A stretch of DNA of 64,000 bases from an uncultured Leptolyngbyaceae cyanobacterium (GCA_938023035.1 CALIDI010000037.1:1-64000), one strand, 5' to 3'. Shown: positions 36,771-46,458, numbered from the stretch's first letter. The notes: generated by a model from the letters alone, not told the origin. Numbers and translations: made by a program.

Positions 36771-36902
36771 GGTGTCGTGGGTGACAAGCAGAAGGTTTGG
36801 CCGCATACCGCTTTCGTAACCGGGCTCTTAAAGAGAAGCCGCTTCGCGTCTACACCCCAAGTTCCTGTCATGGGATTTTGTCAAACAAATGACATACACC
36901 TT

Positions 36903-36952
36903 CAGAGAGGGACTTTGAATCCGGCTCCTATTTTGCCGTTTTGGGAGAACGG
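36903..36952 (+). repeat. Degenerate fragment of dispersed repeat F1
   Basis: AGAGAGGGACTTTGA..CCGGCTCC..TTTGCC..TTTTGGGAGAA follows the order of the F1 core with several changes. Confidence 0.45.
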
Positions 36953-37182
36953 ATATGACTCTGACGGGTATTCAAGTAACGGGGCTGAGGTCGATGAATT
37001 CGTAAAAGTGACAAGCAAACTGGTTTCTCCGGTGTGGGGATATAAGGGTAAATGACCAAACGCCCCAGTAATCGTTAATACCCGATAGTTCATTTGGTTT
37101 TCTCACATTGTCTTCAATCTTGCATTTTGAGTAGTCACTTTGCGGCAAGATGATGGCTTCAGCTAGGTGAAGGACTGCACGT

Positions 37183-38601
37183 ATGAGTTATCCTCCAGAG
37201 CCATTGCCGGTTGCGCCGCCTCCTTACTCAGGGTGGCAGGGTGCCGTGGCCCGCTACTTTCAGTTTGAAGACTATCGCACGAACTTCCGCACAGAGATTT
37301 TGGCCGGGTTCACTACCTTTATGACCATGGCTTACATTCTTGTCGTTAACCCCCTGATTCTGTCCGATGCGATTTTTCTCAATGCCCCTAAGGATTTGTT
37401 TGCCGAACTGGTTGTAGCTACGGCGGTCTCGGCTGCGCTGGGTACTTTACTGATGGCACTGTTGGGTAAGTACCCCTTTGCTATGGCTCCAGGAATGGGT
37501 ATCAATGCCTTCTTTGCCTATTCGGTTGTCATCGGCCTCAAAATTGACTGGCGGATTGCCCTGGCATCTGTTTTTATTGAAGGCTTGGTTTTCTTGCTGC
37601 TATCGGTCACTAATGTGCGCCGCCACCTGATTACCGCCGTTCCTGGTTCGATTAAGGTGGCAACCTCGGTAGGGATTGGCTTGTTTCTTGCCTACATTGG
37701 CCTGGGGGGTGTGCCAGATGTGGGCGGGGCGGGGCTGGTTGTTGCCAATGAAGCCACTAAAACGGGTTTTGGTAGCTTTCGAGAGCCTGCCACGCTTTTA
37801 GCAACGATTGGTATTTTTATCACAGCCGCCTTGATTGTGCGGCGGGTGCGGGGAGCATTGCTTTGGGGCATTATTGGTACGGCTTTGTTGGGCTGGGTAT
37901 TTGGAGTCGCAAAGGCCCCAACGGGTATTATTAGTGCACCGACTGTTCCGACCCATTTGTTTGGTCAAGCGTTTGTCGGGTTAGGCGGTATTAATGCCGG
38001 GAATTTGATTGATTTTATTGCGGTGCTATTGGTATTTTTATTTGTCGATATGTTTGACACGATTGGAACTCTGGCTGGAGTGGGTGCGAAGGCCGGGTTT
38101 ATTGACGAGAAGGGGCAGTTGCCCCGGGCGAATGAAGCACTGACTGCGGATGCGATCGCTACAACAACAGGAGCGGTTTTAGGAACTTCTTGTGTCACCA
38201 CCTATGTAGAGTCTGCGGCTGGTATCACCGAAGGTGGGCGTACCGGCTTTACAGCCTTGGTTACTGCTGTGCTGTTTCTCATGGCTTTGCTCTTTACGCC
38301 TCTGTTTGAGGCGATTCCTGGTTTTGCAACGGCTCCAGCGTTGTTAATTGTTGGTGTGCTAATGATGGGAGCGGTGAGCGAAATTAATTGGCACGATCTG
38401 GCAGAAGGGATTCCGGCTTTTCTTACGATTTTCTTTATCCCCCTTGGGTTTTCGATCGCGGCGGGTTTATCAGCGGGGTTAGTCGCCTATCCGATTATGA
38501 AAAGTTTTCAGGGTAAAGCGAGAGAAGTGCCCCTTGCAACCTGGATTTTGGCGGCTATCTTTTTGGCTCGTTTTGTCTTTATGACCGCTCGATTTGGTTA
38601 A
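37183..38601 (+). CDS. NCS2-family purine permease (AzgA/PbuG type)
   Basis: This 472-residue membrane protein has about 12-14 segments. Family motifs include RTEILAGFTTFMTMAYILVVNP, GKYPFAMAPGMGINAFFAYSVV, AVPGSIKVATSVGIGLFLAYIGL, DMFDTIGTLAGVGAKAGFID, and TTTGAVLGTSCVTTYVESAAGI with the conserved Ser/Thr/Glu of the substrate site. The AzgA-like branch takes up adenine, guanine or hypoxanthine with protons. The exact substrate is not readable. It is monocistronic, with a small hairpin at about 38606-38623 after the stop. Confidence 0.93.
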   Translation: MSYPPEPLPVAPPPYSGWQGAVARYFQFEDYRTNFRTEILAGFTTFMTMAYILVVNPLILSDAIFLNAPKDLFAELVVATAVSAALGTLLMALLGKYPFAMAPGMGINAFFAYSVVIGLKIDWRIALASVFIEGLVFLLLSVTNVRRHLITAVPGSIKVATSVGIGLFLAYIGLGGVPDVGGAGLVVANEATKTGFGSFREPATLLATIGIFITAALIVRRVRGALLWGIIGTALLGWVFGVAKAPTGIISAPTVPTHLFGQAFVGLGGINAGNLIDFIAVLLVFLFVDMFDTIGTLAGVGAKAGFIDEKGQLPRANEALTADAIATTTGAVLGTSCVTTYVESAAGITEGGRTGFTALVTAVLFLMALLFTPLFEAIPGFATAPALLIVGVLMMGAVSEINWHDLAEGIPAFLTIFFIPLGFSIAAGLSAGLVAYPIMKSFQGKAREVPLATWILAAIFLARFVFMTARFG

Positions 38602-38799
38602 ATATCGCTTTAGTCAGAAAGCGGACAAGTCAGTCGTTCTAATTAACGGTAAGCGGTTCAGAGTGGGGGAAAGGCGACCGCTGCCATAAGAAGTAGAGCG
38701 ACGGCGATCGCAGGCATAATTTTTGTCAAACACCTTGTGGCTGTGATCAATGCTCGGCATCTGAATGGGAAGAGCGCTGAGCGCAGCGTCATCGCTGCT

Positions 38800-40422
38800 T
38801 TAGGGGCGATTGCTCCAGCCAATGGGCAAATTTCCCAAGCCACTCGCATTGGGTTCGTCATCTAGACGCGCTTCTTCATCTAAAGCATTCACCAACCGGC
38901 GATAGATGCCTTCAGCCTGCTGCAAAGAGTTGCCGATGCAGGTCATGCCTAATTTGCCGAATTCTGAAAGGCAGCCCATCAGGTGGAATACAGCCCCAGT
39001 TTCGGTGCTGGTGTCAAAGTGGAGGTGATGCAGGGCAATAATATCCATCAGGTCATTGGGTAACAGGCCACGATATCCCTCTTTCTGGAGGTTGTCTGTC
39101 GCGATGTAGTACTTGGCCCGCCCCTGCTGGCTATAAAACAGCCCACTGGAGAGGTCGTAGCGGCCAGTGGTCAAAAATTTGAGCGTCATGAAAGGATGGG
39201 TCGTGCCTCCTTTACGCAGGTTGATCTCAATGGCTTGCAGATCCCATTCCGGCTGGCTGGTATCGTGTGGCTGATGGACGGCAACAAAATCTACCCCAAA
39301 GCGTTCAATGGCCCCCTTCTCTGCCAATTTTTTGCCGACTTTTAACCCTAGTGCCTGCAATCGTAATCGGTAGGACTCGTCGGCAGGGAAGCGACAACCC
39401 AAGTAAATTTGGCCGTTGGGGCCGCCCAGAATTTGGTCGTGGGTGGAGAGAATTTCTACCTCTCCCGTCGGGGTAATGCGCCCTTGGACGCTGGGTGATC
39501 GCTTCACTTTCCCTTCAATAAAGGCCTCCGTAATGGCTCCCAATTCGGGGATGCGGCTGCTAAAGTTTTCCCAGGTTTCTCCTTTGGCCTCAAAACTCAG
39601 ATGAGTTAGCCTGGTTTCCACGGCATTCCAGCGATCGCGGTGACTTGCAACCCCCGGAGCAAAATCACGGATGGGGCGTAAATCTAGCAGGGCGTTACCT
39701 TCTCCAGAAAACCCCTCGTTGAGTTTTACGACCATGCGTTGCAAGTCGGGGCAGCGTTCCCACAACTCTACGGTTGCTGCCACTAAATCCGGTACTGACC
39801 ACACTTCTTCACTGCCAGGGGGGTGAGGGACTTCGGCTTCTGCAAAGATCTGACGGCTACCCGCCTTAGTGCCCCAACGCAACAAATCTGGATCAACTGC
39901 ATAGAGGGGAATCCCCAGTTTCACTGCCAGTTCTCGTTCGGCTGTGGTGGAGTTATAGCAGACCATATAGGCGCGATCGTGGTTCACCGCACAACGGATT
40001 TGATGGAGCAGTCTTGGCCGTTCTAGCACTTTTTGACTCAGGGATTTGAGCGAAGAGTCGTAAGTGGAGAGCATCAACAGGCGATCGCGGGCGTGGGAAA
40101 AGGGAATACCGGGTAATAGTTGCAGGTAATAATCAATCACACTGGGGTGGAGTGGCTGTGAGGTCACATAGACGAGGCGAGTACGGGGATTGCGCAGGCG
40201 AATTAAGGAAAACAGCAGTCGCTCTTCATAGTGGTAAGCGCCTTCAATCTTTTGCAATTCGCGCTGATCTAGGCTCAGAGAAGGCAATACCACAATATCT
40301 GCCGCAGCATCGTCAAATGCGTCAACAGCTTGCCAGCGATCGCGAAACTGCTGTTTCAACTGCTGAAATCTACCTGCAATATCTGCCGCAGATGGGCTTC
40401 CTGATTGCATCGTTGTCTGCAT
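38800..40422 (-). CDS. PGM1-type peptide ligase (ATP-grasp carboxylate-amine ligase)
   Basis: The protein has 540 residues. The N-terminal half (DIVVLPSLSLDQRELQKIEGAYHYEERLLF, RLVYVTSQPLHPSVIDYYLQLLPG) and the ATP-grasp half (MVVKLNEGFSGEGNALLDL, FIEGKVKRSPSVQGRITPTGEVEILSTHDQILGGPNGQIYLGCRFPA, GVDFVAV, LQAIEINLRKGGTTHPFMTLKFLT) match proteins annotated 'peptide ligase PGM1-related'. PGM1 itself couples a nonproteinogenic amino acid to a ribosomal peptide in pheganomycin biosynthesis. No biosynthetic cluster surrounds this gene, so it may serve a core or unknown pathway. Alternative start: ATG at residue 5. Confidence 0.8.
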   Translation of the reverse strand: MQTTMQSGSPSAADIAGRFQQLKQQFRDRWQAVDAFDDAAADIVVLPSLSLDQRELQKIEGAYHYEERLLFSLIRLRNPRTRLVYVTSQPLHPSVIDYYLQLLPGIPFSHARDRLLMLSTYDSSLKSLSQKVLERPRLLHQIRCAVNHDRAYMVCYNSTTAERELAVKLGIPLYAVDPDLLRWGTKAGSRQIFAEAEVPHPPGSEEVWSVPDLVAATVELWERCPDLQRMVVKLNEGFSGEGNALLDLRPIRDFAPGVASHRDRWNAVETRLTHLSFEAKGETWENFSSRIPELGAITEAFIEGKVKRSPSVQGRITPTGEVEILSTHDQILGGPNGQIYLGCRFPADESYRLRLQALGLKVGKKLAEKGAIERFGVDFVAVHQPHDTSQPEWDLQAIEINLRKGGTTHPFMTLKFLTTGRYDLSSGLFYSQQGRAKYYIATDNLQKEGYRGLLPNDLMDIIALHHLHFDTSTETGAVFHLMGCLSEFGKLGMTCIGNSLQQAEGIYRRLVNALDEEARLDDEPNASGLGNLPIGWSNRP

Positions 40423-40509
40423 TCCTTTACTGAATCTCCCCGTACTAGCTTACTGATCCCTACCTGGGCAAAGCTGCGTGCTCAACAAGGAGGTAAAGAA
40501 ACTTTAAAT

Positions 40510-40546
40510 TCATCGGCGATCTCCAAAGCATTCGGAGCGCCGATGA
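40510..40546 (-). terminator. Strong nested hairpin between the MBL and ligase genes
   Basis: TCATCGGCG (40510-40518) pairs perfectly with CGCCGATGA (40538-40546). An inner stem CTCC/GGAG adds four more pairs. On the minus strand it is followed by an AT-rich tract (ATTTAAAGTTTCTTT). It lies 58 bp past the MBL gene stop. It is probably the terminator of that gene, or a leader element of the ligase gene. Confidence 0.55.
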
Positions 40547-40603
40547 TTAGATGCTACCGTTACAAGCCCTTTTCTGAGAAAAAAGCAAGCCCGCTCTTCG
40601 CGC

Positions 40604-41374
40604 TTAAAACCGGTAGGTGAGAATTTGAATGGCCATGCCCTCGCGCGGCAAGTCAGCGGGGCGCAGGGTGATCGTATCGCTATTGGCTCGCCGTACAGGA
40701 GTTCCCTGCATCAGTTCTAAGAAAGGATTAAGCCCATTGATATCACAGGCGTTTGCATCAGCTGCCTGGGTGCGGTAATGGGTAGGGATGACCAGGCGCG
40801 GTGATAGAACGCTAATCGCCTGCTTGGCTTCGTCGGCGTTATAGGCCTTAGGGCCACCTCCCACCGGAATAAACAAAACATCTGGACGACCCGCCAGAAT
40901 TTTCTGCTCGATTGAAAGGGGCGCTGCCGCCCCTCCCATGTGTAACAGGTTGATTCCAGCCTGATTCCATTGCCAGGCGACGTTGTTGCCAAAGCGCCTA
41001 CCCCCAACGCGATCGTGGGCAATCGAAATCCCGCGAATGCGTAGGTTAAAGACCTGATAATCCCCCGGCTCAAACAGCAAACGAGGGTTACCCTTAACGA
41101 CTTCAACCGCCCCTTCGTCTAACAACTGGCTGCTAATCATGACCAGATCTGAATCAACCGCAGAGGGACGATATTTGGCCGTGCAGCCAAGGTTACGAAA
41201 CGGATTGATCAAAATTCTTTTGCCGCCACTACTGATCAGAAAGCAGGTGTGCCCTAACCACTGGATTGTCACTGCGCCTGCGGCCTGGGCGGCTACCCGC
41301 TGACCTAATAACGCCGTTGTTGCCGTAGTCAGACAGCTAGCACCGACATAGCCCATGAGTTGTCGCCGTTTCAT
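40604..41374 (-). CDS. Secreted MBL-fold (UlaG-like) protein with a degenerate metal motif
   Basis: From ATG 41374 the protein has 256 residues. The start is chosen because it opens a twin-arginine-like signal (MKRRQLMGYVGASCLTT..VAAQA). The UlaG-type start VTIQWLGHTCFLI and later LLHMGGAAAPL, DVLFIPVGGGPKAYNADEA and RLVIPTHYRT are present. Where active MBL enzymes have HxHxDH, this one reads MISSQLLDEGAV (79-90), so two or more metal ligands are lost. It may be a non-catalytic or altered-metal family member. It is the last gene of a possible run starting at DUF3285. Confidence 0.82.
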   Translation of the reverse strand: MKRRQLMGYVGASCLTTATTALLGQRVAAQAAGAVTIQWLGHTCFLISSGGKRILINPFRNLGCTAKYRPSAVDSDLVMISSQLLDEGAVEVVKGNPRLLFEPGDYQVFNLRIRGISIAHDRVGGRRFGNNVAWQWNQAGINLLHMGGAAAPLSIEQKILAGRPDVLFIPVGGGPKAYNADEAKQAISVLSPRLVIPTHYRTQAADANACDINGLNPFLELMQGTPVRRANSDTITLRPADLPREGMAIQILTYRF

Positions 41375-41468
41375 AAACTCCCCACCGAAGCATAGTAAAC
41401 AGGTTAGGTTGGCATGAGTGCCTTCCCTGGTAGTGGCCGATGATTGCAATCGCCCGACTGAGATGTTT

Positions 41469-42068
41469 CTAGTGATGACCGGCGATCGCCGCCAAAAAGT
41501 TCCTCAACAACTGCTTGCCAGAGGTCGTCAACACACTCTCAGGATGAAACTGCACGCCTTGAATATGGGGATAGTCACGATGCCGTACTCCCATAATGGT
41601 GCCGTCTTCGACCCAGGCAGTGACTTCCAAAACCGCTGGTAGACTTTGCCGCTCGATCACCAGACTATGATAGCGGGTTGCTGTCATCGGATTATCTAAA
41701 CCCGCAAAAACACCGCTCCCAGAATGCTGCACAGCCGAAACCTTGCCATGCATCAGCACAGGGGCCGAGACGATCTTGCCACCAAATACTTCGCCGATGC
41801 TCTGATGACCCAAGCAGACTCCTAAAATTGGCAGATCTTTGCCCAGAGCCTGGATAAGCTGCATCGAGATGCCTGCATCCTCAGGGCGACCCGGCCCCGG
41901 GGAAATCACAATCGCATCGGGCTTAAGGGCGCGCACTTGGTCAACGGTAATTTGATCATTGCGATAAACCTGGATATCAGCTGCAACTGGAAATTCGGCG
42001 CTGAGTTCACCAAGGTACTGCACCAAGTTGTAGGTAAAACTATCGTAGTTATCGATGACAAGCAGCAT
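41469..42068 (-). CDS. trpG: Anthranilate/aminodeoxychorismate synthase glutamine amidotransferase
   Basis: From ATG 42068 the protein has 199 residues. The longer frame to 42233 only runs backwards into dgkA and is rejected. It is a class I glutaminase: [18 protein letters not shown] at the N-terminus, [13 protein letters not shown], the nucleophile loop [11 protein letters not shown], and the catalytic His-Glu in [11 protein letters not shown]. It releases ammonia from glutamine for anthranilate (TrpE) and possibly p-aminobenzoate synthesis (PabB). It lies 41 bp below dgkA. Confidence 0.93.
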   Translation of the reverse strand: MLLVIDNYDSFTYNLVQYLGELSAEFPVAADIQVYRNDQITVDQVRALKPDAIVISPGPGRPEDAGISMQLIQALGKDLPILGVCLGHQSIGEVFGGKIVSAPVLMHGKVSAVQHSGSGVFAGLDNPMTATRYHSLVIERQSLPAVLEVTAWVEDGTIMGVRHRDYPHIQGVQFHPESVLTTSGKQLLRNFLAAIAGHH

Positions 42069-42109
42069 GATATGGAGCGGCGATCGCACGGAGTAACGTT
42101 CTAAAAATG

Positions 42110-42592
42110 TCAGCGGGCTGACTGGTTTAAAGAGAGTAACGGCACAACTAGAAGCCACAATTTGGGTAGCATCAAAAAACCAGCCACCAGAATGGCCGCT
42201 AGGGCAGAAACCAGGACTGCCGCCGCAGAGCAATCCTTGGCAATTTTAGCCAGCTCATGATACGTCTGCTTCACAGTCAGATCCACAACAGACTCAATCG
42301 CCGTGTTTAATAACTCGGCAGCGAGAACGGCCCCAACGGTTAAACCAATGACTGTAATCTCAACAGGGGCTAGCTTCAGCACCAGTGCCAGAATAATGGC
42401 CAGGCTACCAATCATCACATGGATGCGAAAATTTCGCTGAGTTTGAAAAGCATAGGCAATCCCTGTCCAAGCATACTTAAAGCTAATCAGCAAATTCGTG
42501 GCGACTTGCCAGGAAAGATCGCGATTTGGCTTAGAGGTGGTGACTTTGCCATTGGCACTGCTAGAGGTTGAGGTCGTAAAGTTTGGAGGCAT
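42110..42592 (-). CDS. Diacylglycerol kinase-family protein (DgkA type, probably undecaprenol kinase)
   Basis: This 160-residue protein has a disordered Ser/Thr-rich N-terminus (1-30) and about three membrane helices. The signature [43 protein letters not shown] carries the family's conserved glutamates and lysines. [21 protein letters not shown] precedes the first helix. Gram-positive relatives phosphorylate undecaprenol; cyanobacteria usually have this form. It lies between ybeY (216 bp upstream) and trpG. Confidence 0.9.
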   Translation of the reverse strand: MPPNFTTSTSSSANGKVTTSKPNRDLSWQVATNLLISFKYAWTGIAYAFQTQRNFRIHVMIGSLAIILALVLKLAPVEITVIGLTVGAVLAAELLNTAIESVVDLTVKQTYHELAKIAKDCSAAAVLVSALAAILVAGFLMLPKLWLLVVPLLSLNQSAR

Positions 42593-42808
42593 GGATTCAA
42601 AGAAGTACGGATCAGAGAGGCATTAGTTCTCAGTCTGCCCCGAAACGATGCATTCGCTTCTACAATCGGTCAAGGGCTTCAGAAAATGGGTCGCAATTGA
42701 GTGGTAACCAGGTAGAGTCCTTAGGCCCAAAAGTGATCTTGCCGGGTTGAGCCGCTAGAGAAGGCTAACTGGGTTTAAGTGAGTCGGCACCTCAGTTCAT
42801 GAAAAATT

Positions 42809-43309
42809 CTAGCGACTATTGCTTGTGAGACCAACCGTATTCAGCAAAACCTCTTGTTGTGCCAACATTCGGTTCAATTCATTTTCATCCGGATGATCCC
42901 ACCCTAGTAGGTGCAATAGCCCATGAGCAGCCAGCCAGGCCAGTTCGGTAATGAGTGGATGGGCTTGGGCGATCGCCTGTTTTGTTGCTGTTGGTACAGA
43001 AATGACAATATCGCCCAGGTAGAGAGGCTCTGTCGCTAAAATCTCGACTGGTAGAGGGTCTGACTCTAGAGCTGCAAAGGCCAAAACGTCGGTAGGTGAA
43101 TCGATCTGGCGATAGTCGCGATTGAGGACTTGAATCGTTGTATCATCGGTCAGTTGGACTCCGACCTCGTAGGTGTCAATGGGCGAAATATCTGGCGCTA
43201 AAACAGTGAGCCACTGCTCAAACCAATGGTGCCAGGTCGCCTCTGTGAGCGGTTGGTTGGATGCTGCGACAACTGCTGCGGTCGTTTCTAGATAGACAGC
43301 TACTTGCAC
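42809..43309 (-). CDS. ybeY: Endoribonuclease YbeY (16S rRNA maturation)
   Basis: The 166-residue protein ends with the zinc site HGLLHLLGWDH (H-x3-H-x5-H), preceded by LGDIVISVPTA and the TDVLAFA motif of the family. YbeY is a metal-dependent RNase in 16S rRNA 3'-end processing and ribosome quality control. It follows the DUF3285 gene with a 10-bp gap, a tight pair. Confidence 0.95.
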   Translation of the reverse strand: MQVAVYLETTAAVVAASNQPLTEATWHHWFEQWLTVLAPDISPIDTYEVGVQLTDDTTIQVLNRDYRQIDSPTDVLAFAALESDPLPVEILATEPLYLGDIVISVPTATKQAIAQAHPLITELAWLAAHGLLHLLGWDHPDENELNRMLAQQEVLLNTVGLTSNSR

Positions 43310-43319
43310 AGGGTTGGCC

Positions 43320-43553
43320 TCAACGGGTGAGATAGGCTAGGCCCACCAAAACCCCCAACAGAGCAATGGTGGTCAAAACAAAGTGCTTGATGGAGGTACC
43401 CCGCTTGCGCACCATATTTCGCATGGCGTGTTTGACATAGCTACCAGAAGGTGGAGTGACGGGTGTTTGCTGCGCCTTCTCCCCGGACTCGGTGGGGGTT
43501 GATGTGGCATCGGCCAGAGGCGTTTCGAGGTTTTCCATGGGGTTTATACTCAC
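43320..43553 (-). CDS. DUF3285 small membrane protein
   Basis: The 77-residue protein has a disordered Thr/Pro/Ser-rich N-terminus (1-38), the conserved basic segment YVKHAMRNMVRKRGTSIKHF, and a C-terminal membrane helix LTTIALLGVLVGLAYLTR. This is the cyanobacterial DUF3285 family. The function is unknown. It is the first gene before ybeY, 10 bp apart, suggesting a link to ribosome-related or membrane processes. A second in-frame ATG six codons in is an alternative start. Confidence 0.85.
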   Translation of the reverse strand: MSINPMENLETPLADATSTPTESGEKAQQTPVTPPSGSYVKHAMRNMVRKRGTSIKHFVLTTIALLGVLVGLAYLTR

Positions 43554-43598
43554 TCAGGGTCGCCTTTTTCAATGTATCAGGCTCTCTCTGATTTCGCT

Positions 43599-45131
43599 TT
43601 AACGATGGAGGGGAAAACGGCCAAACAATTTGGTTAAAGTGCGCAGGCGATCGCTCATTTCCCCTGTGAGGGCATCGGCCTGGTAACGCCATTCCCAATT
43701 GCCCTCGGCTACGCTGGGATAGTTCATCCGGGCTTCGCTGCCGTAGCCCAAAATATCCTGAAGGGGCACAATCGCCACATTGGCGATCGAGGCTAGGGCC
43801 AGGCGAATCATTTCCCAGTGAATGCCAGCCTCGTCAATGCCACCAATGTAATTGAGCAGGTTCCCCTTTTCGTAGTCATTCAGCTTTTCAAACCAGCCGA
43901 CCGTCGTGTCATTGTCGTGGGTGCCGGTGTAAACCACACAATTGCGGACATAGTTGAAAGGCAGAAAGGGGTTTGCTGGATCAGACCCAAAGGCAAAATG
44001 CAACACTTTCATACCCGGGAAGTCAAAGCGATCGCGGAGAGCTTCAACCTCTGGCGTAATGACGCCCAAATCCTCTGCCATGACTGGTAAATCACCCATT
44101 TCCTGGCGCAGGGTTTCAAAAAAGGCGCGCCCCCGCGCTTTGACCCAGCGGCCTTTAATAGCAGTTGTTTGCCCTCTAGGAACGGCCCAGAAAGCTTCAA
44201 ATCCTCGAAAGTGATCAATACGGATGTAATCGACATAATCGAGCAAGGTCCGAAACCGCTCAATCCACCATTTAAAGTGGGTTTTCTGCAAATTTCCCCA
44301 GTTATAGATTGGGTTACCCCATAATTGCCCGGTGGTACTAAAGTAGTCGGGGGGTACCCCGGCCATCATGGCTGGTTCTTGAGTTCTGGCATCAAGGGAG
44401 AAATTCTCTGGCCGTGCCCAGACATCGGCACTGTCATGGGCCACGTAGATGGGAATATCCCCCACAATCAAGATGCCCTGAGAGTTGGCATATTGCTTGA
44501 GTTCACTCCACTGACGGGCAAACTCAAATTGCAGGTATTTCTGGAACTGAATCTCCTCGGCTAGTTGAGATCGCCACTGCTCTAGAGCTGCCGGTTGACG
44601 ACTGGCCAGTTCTGGCTCCCACTGGTGCCAGGGTTTATTGTCTTGATGCTGTTTCAACGCCATAAACAGGGCATAATCATCCAGCCAATAAGCTTTTTGG
44701 TAACAAAAGGTCGCAAAGGCTTCCCGATATTCTCCACTGGCCCGCCGCATAAAATTATCAAATGCTCGCCGCAGGAGCGGCATTTTGTAAGCCTCTACCG
44801 CGGCATAATCAACGCGATCGGCTGGAAACTCCGGCGCACCCTGAAAATCACCATCATAGAGAAAACCATAATCCCGAATACTTTCCAGACTAATCAGCAA
44901 CGGGTTGCCCGCCATTGCCGAATAGCACATATAGGGGGAGTTACCAAACCCCGTTGGCCCTAAAGGTAAAACTTGCCAGATTTGTTGGCCAGTATCGGCT
45001 AAAAAGTCGATAAACCGGCGTGCTCGGTTACCAATGCTGCCAATGCCAAAACGGCTGGGCAACGAGGTGGGGTGCAAAAGAATACCACTGACTCGACAAT
45101 TCGCCAGGGAAAATTTGACAGGCTGAGACAT
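43599..45131 (-). CDS. malQ: 4-alpha-glucanotransferase (amylomaltase)
   Basis: From ATG 45131 the product has 510 residues. A frame extended to 45284 adds a basic unrelated stretch and is rejected. GH77 features are clear: SGILLHPTSLPSRFGIGSIG, the YIRIDHFRGFEAFWAVP nucleophile loop, the acid/base MAEDLGVITPEV, and VYTGTHDNDTTVGWF. The enzyme transfers glucan chains in glycogen turnover. The gene is monocistronic and lies 45 bp above DUF3285 on the same strand. Confidence 0.95.
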   Translation of the reverse strand: MSQPVKFSLANCRVSGILLHPTSLPSRFGIGSIGNRARRFIDFLADTGQQIWQVLPLGPTGFGNSPYMCYSAMAGNPLLISLESIRDYGFLYDGDFQGAPEFPADRVDYAAVEAYKMPLLRRAFDNFMRRASGEYREAFATFCYQKAYWLDDYALFMALKQHQDNKPWHQWEPELASRQPAALEQWRSQLAEEIQFQKYLQFEFARQWSELKQYANSQGILIVGDIPIYVAHDSADVWARPENFSLDARTQEPAMMAGVPPDYFSTTGQLWGNPIYNWGNLQKTHFKWWIERFRTLLDYVDYIRIDHFRGFEAFWAVPRGQTTAIKGRWVKARGRAFFETLRQEMGDLPVMAEDLGVITPEVEALRDRFDFPGMKVLHFAFGSDPANPFLPFNYVRNCVVYTGTHDNDTTVGWFEKLNDYEKGNLLNYIGGIDEAGIHWEMIRLALASIANVAIVPLQDILGYGSEARMNYPSVAEGNWEWRYQADALTGEMSDRLRTLTKLFGRFPLHR

Positions 45132-45369
45132 GGCAACACCGTCGAGGGAAATCGCCTTTGACTTTAACACGTCTGTTACGCCTCTGCGGCTCCTCTTTTC
45201 AGGCTGGGAAGATTTTTTCTCGGGCTTCTCTGGCGATGAACAGGCTCGACGGAGGATCAGGCATGCAAGCGGCAGCTTTACCACCCCAGGGGGCTTAAGC
45301 TAGAAACTAAAGAAGGGGGCATCCTGATGACAAGGGATGTATCCCACCATTACGTGCAGCGAGGTGTCG

Positions 45370-46458
45370 ATGGATATTGGGGTACCAAAGGAAACAAAGG
45401 ATCAGGAATTTCGCGTGGGCCTGAGTCCAGAGAGTGTGCGCGGCTTAGTCGATCAGGGGCATCGAGTATGGATTGAGGCTAATGCGGGTGCAGGTGCGGG
45501 TTTTGCAGATGCAGACTACATCCAGGCGGGTGCGACGATCGCCCAAACCGCTGCCACTGCTTGGGAGCAGGAACTCATTGTCAAAGTCAAGGAACCGCTC
45601 CCACCCGAATACGGCTTTCTCAAAAAGGGTCAACTATTGTTTACCTATCTCCACCTAGCCGCCGATCGCACCTTAACCGAACGGTTGTTAGAGTGTGGCA
45701 TTACGGCGATCGCCTACGAAACCGTAGAGTTACCCGATCGCCGCCTGCCCCTCCTATCCCCTATGAGCATCATTGCCGGACGGCTCGCCACCCAATTGGG
45801 TGCCCGCTACCTCGAGCGGCAGCAGGGGGGGCGTGGCGTTTTGCTAGGCGGCGTACCCGGCGTTGCACCGGGAAGAGTCGTTATTCTGGGTGGCGGGGTC
45901 GTCGGCACAGAGGCTGCCCGCATCGCCGTCGGAATGGGTGCCCAAGTGCAAATTCTGGATGTCAACGTTGATCGTCTCTCGTATCTAGAAGGCGTCTTTG
46001 GCTCCCGTGTGGAATTGCTCTACAGCAGCACCGCCCAGATTGAAGCCGTTGTACCCCATGCAGATTTACTCATAGGCGCAGTCCTAGTGCTCGCCAGACG
46101 TGCCCCCACTTTAGTCACCAGAGAGCTAGTAGGGCAAATGCGCCCCGGCTCAGTGATTGTTGATGTTGCCGTTGATCAGGGTGGTTGCATTGAGACAGTT
46201 CATCCCACCTCCCACAGCAACCCCACCTATACTGAGGCGGGAGTAGTTCACTACGGGGTGCCCAACATGCCCGGAGCCGTTCCCTGGACGGCAACTCACG
46301 CATTGAATAATAGCACCTTTCCCTATGTCTTGAAGCTAGCCAACTATGGCCTAGCCGCCCTTGATCGCGACCCCACCCTCGCAAAGGGATTGAACGTGCA
46401 AAACTATCACCTGATTCACCCAGCAGTACAGGAGGTTTTTCCCGATTTAGTGCAGTAA
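45370..46458 (+). CDS. ald: Alanine dehydrogenase
   Basis: From ATG 45370 (GAGG 6 nt upstream) the protein has 362 residues. The N-terminal signature [35 protein letters not shown], the Rossmann motif [28 protein letters not shown], and [13 protein letters not shown] with [16 protein letters not shown] at the C-terminus are diagnostic. It interconverts L-alanine and pyruvate/ammonium with NAD. In cyanobacteria it is often used to deaminate alanine. It is divergent from malQ. Confidence 0.96.
   Translation: MDIGVPKETKDQEFRVGLSPESVRGLVDQGHRVWIEANAGAGAGFADADYIQAGATIAQTAATAWEQELIVKVKEPLPPEYGFLKKGQLLFTYLHLAADRTLTERLLECGITAIAYETVELPDRRLPLLSPMSIIAGRLATQLGARYLERQQGGRGVLLGGVPGVAPGRVVILGGGVVGTEAARIAVGMGAQVQILDVNVDRLSYLEGVFGSRVELLYSSTAQIEAVVPHADLLIGAVLVLARRAPTLVTRELVGQMRPGSVIVDVAVDQGGCIETVHPTSHSNPTYTEAGVVHYGVPNMPGAVPWTATHALNNSTFPYVLKLANYGLAALDRDPTLAKGLNVQNYHLIHPAVQEVFPDLVQ

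Larger units (their letters stand above)
36640..37182. other. 543-bp divergent spacer between porin and purine permease
   Basis: Inverted repeats near the porin start are GCAGAA..TTCTGC (36661-36688) and AAATGACG (36720-36727) with CGTCATTT (36763-36770). A degenerate F1 fragment lies at 36903-36952. Both flanking promoters must be here. I did not identify a riboswitch. Confidence 0.45.

Noticed and set aside
36777-37055. 92-codon plus-strand frame between porin and permease
   Set aside because: It covers the degenerate F1 fragment and the promoter space, with no homology I can see.
41469-42233. Extended trpG start at 42233
   Set aside because: It would overlap dgkA by over 120 bp, and the extra residues are not conserved-looking.
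43599-45284. Extended malQ start at 45284
   Set aside because: The added 51 residues are basic and unlike the family. ATG 45131 begins directly at the GH77 domain.
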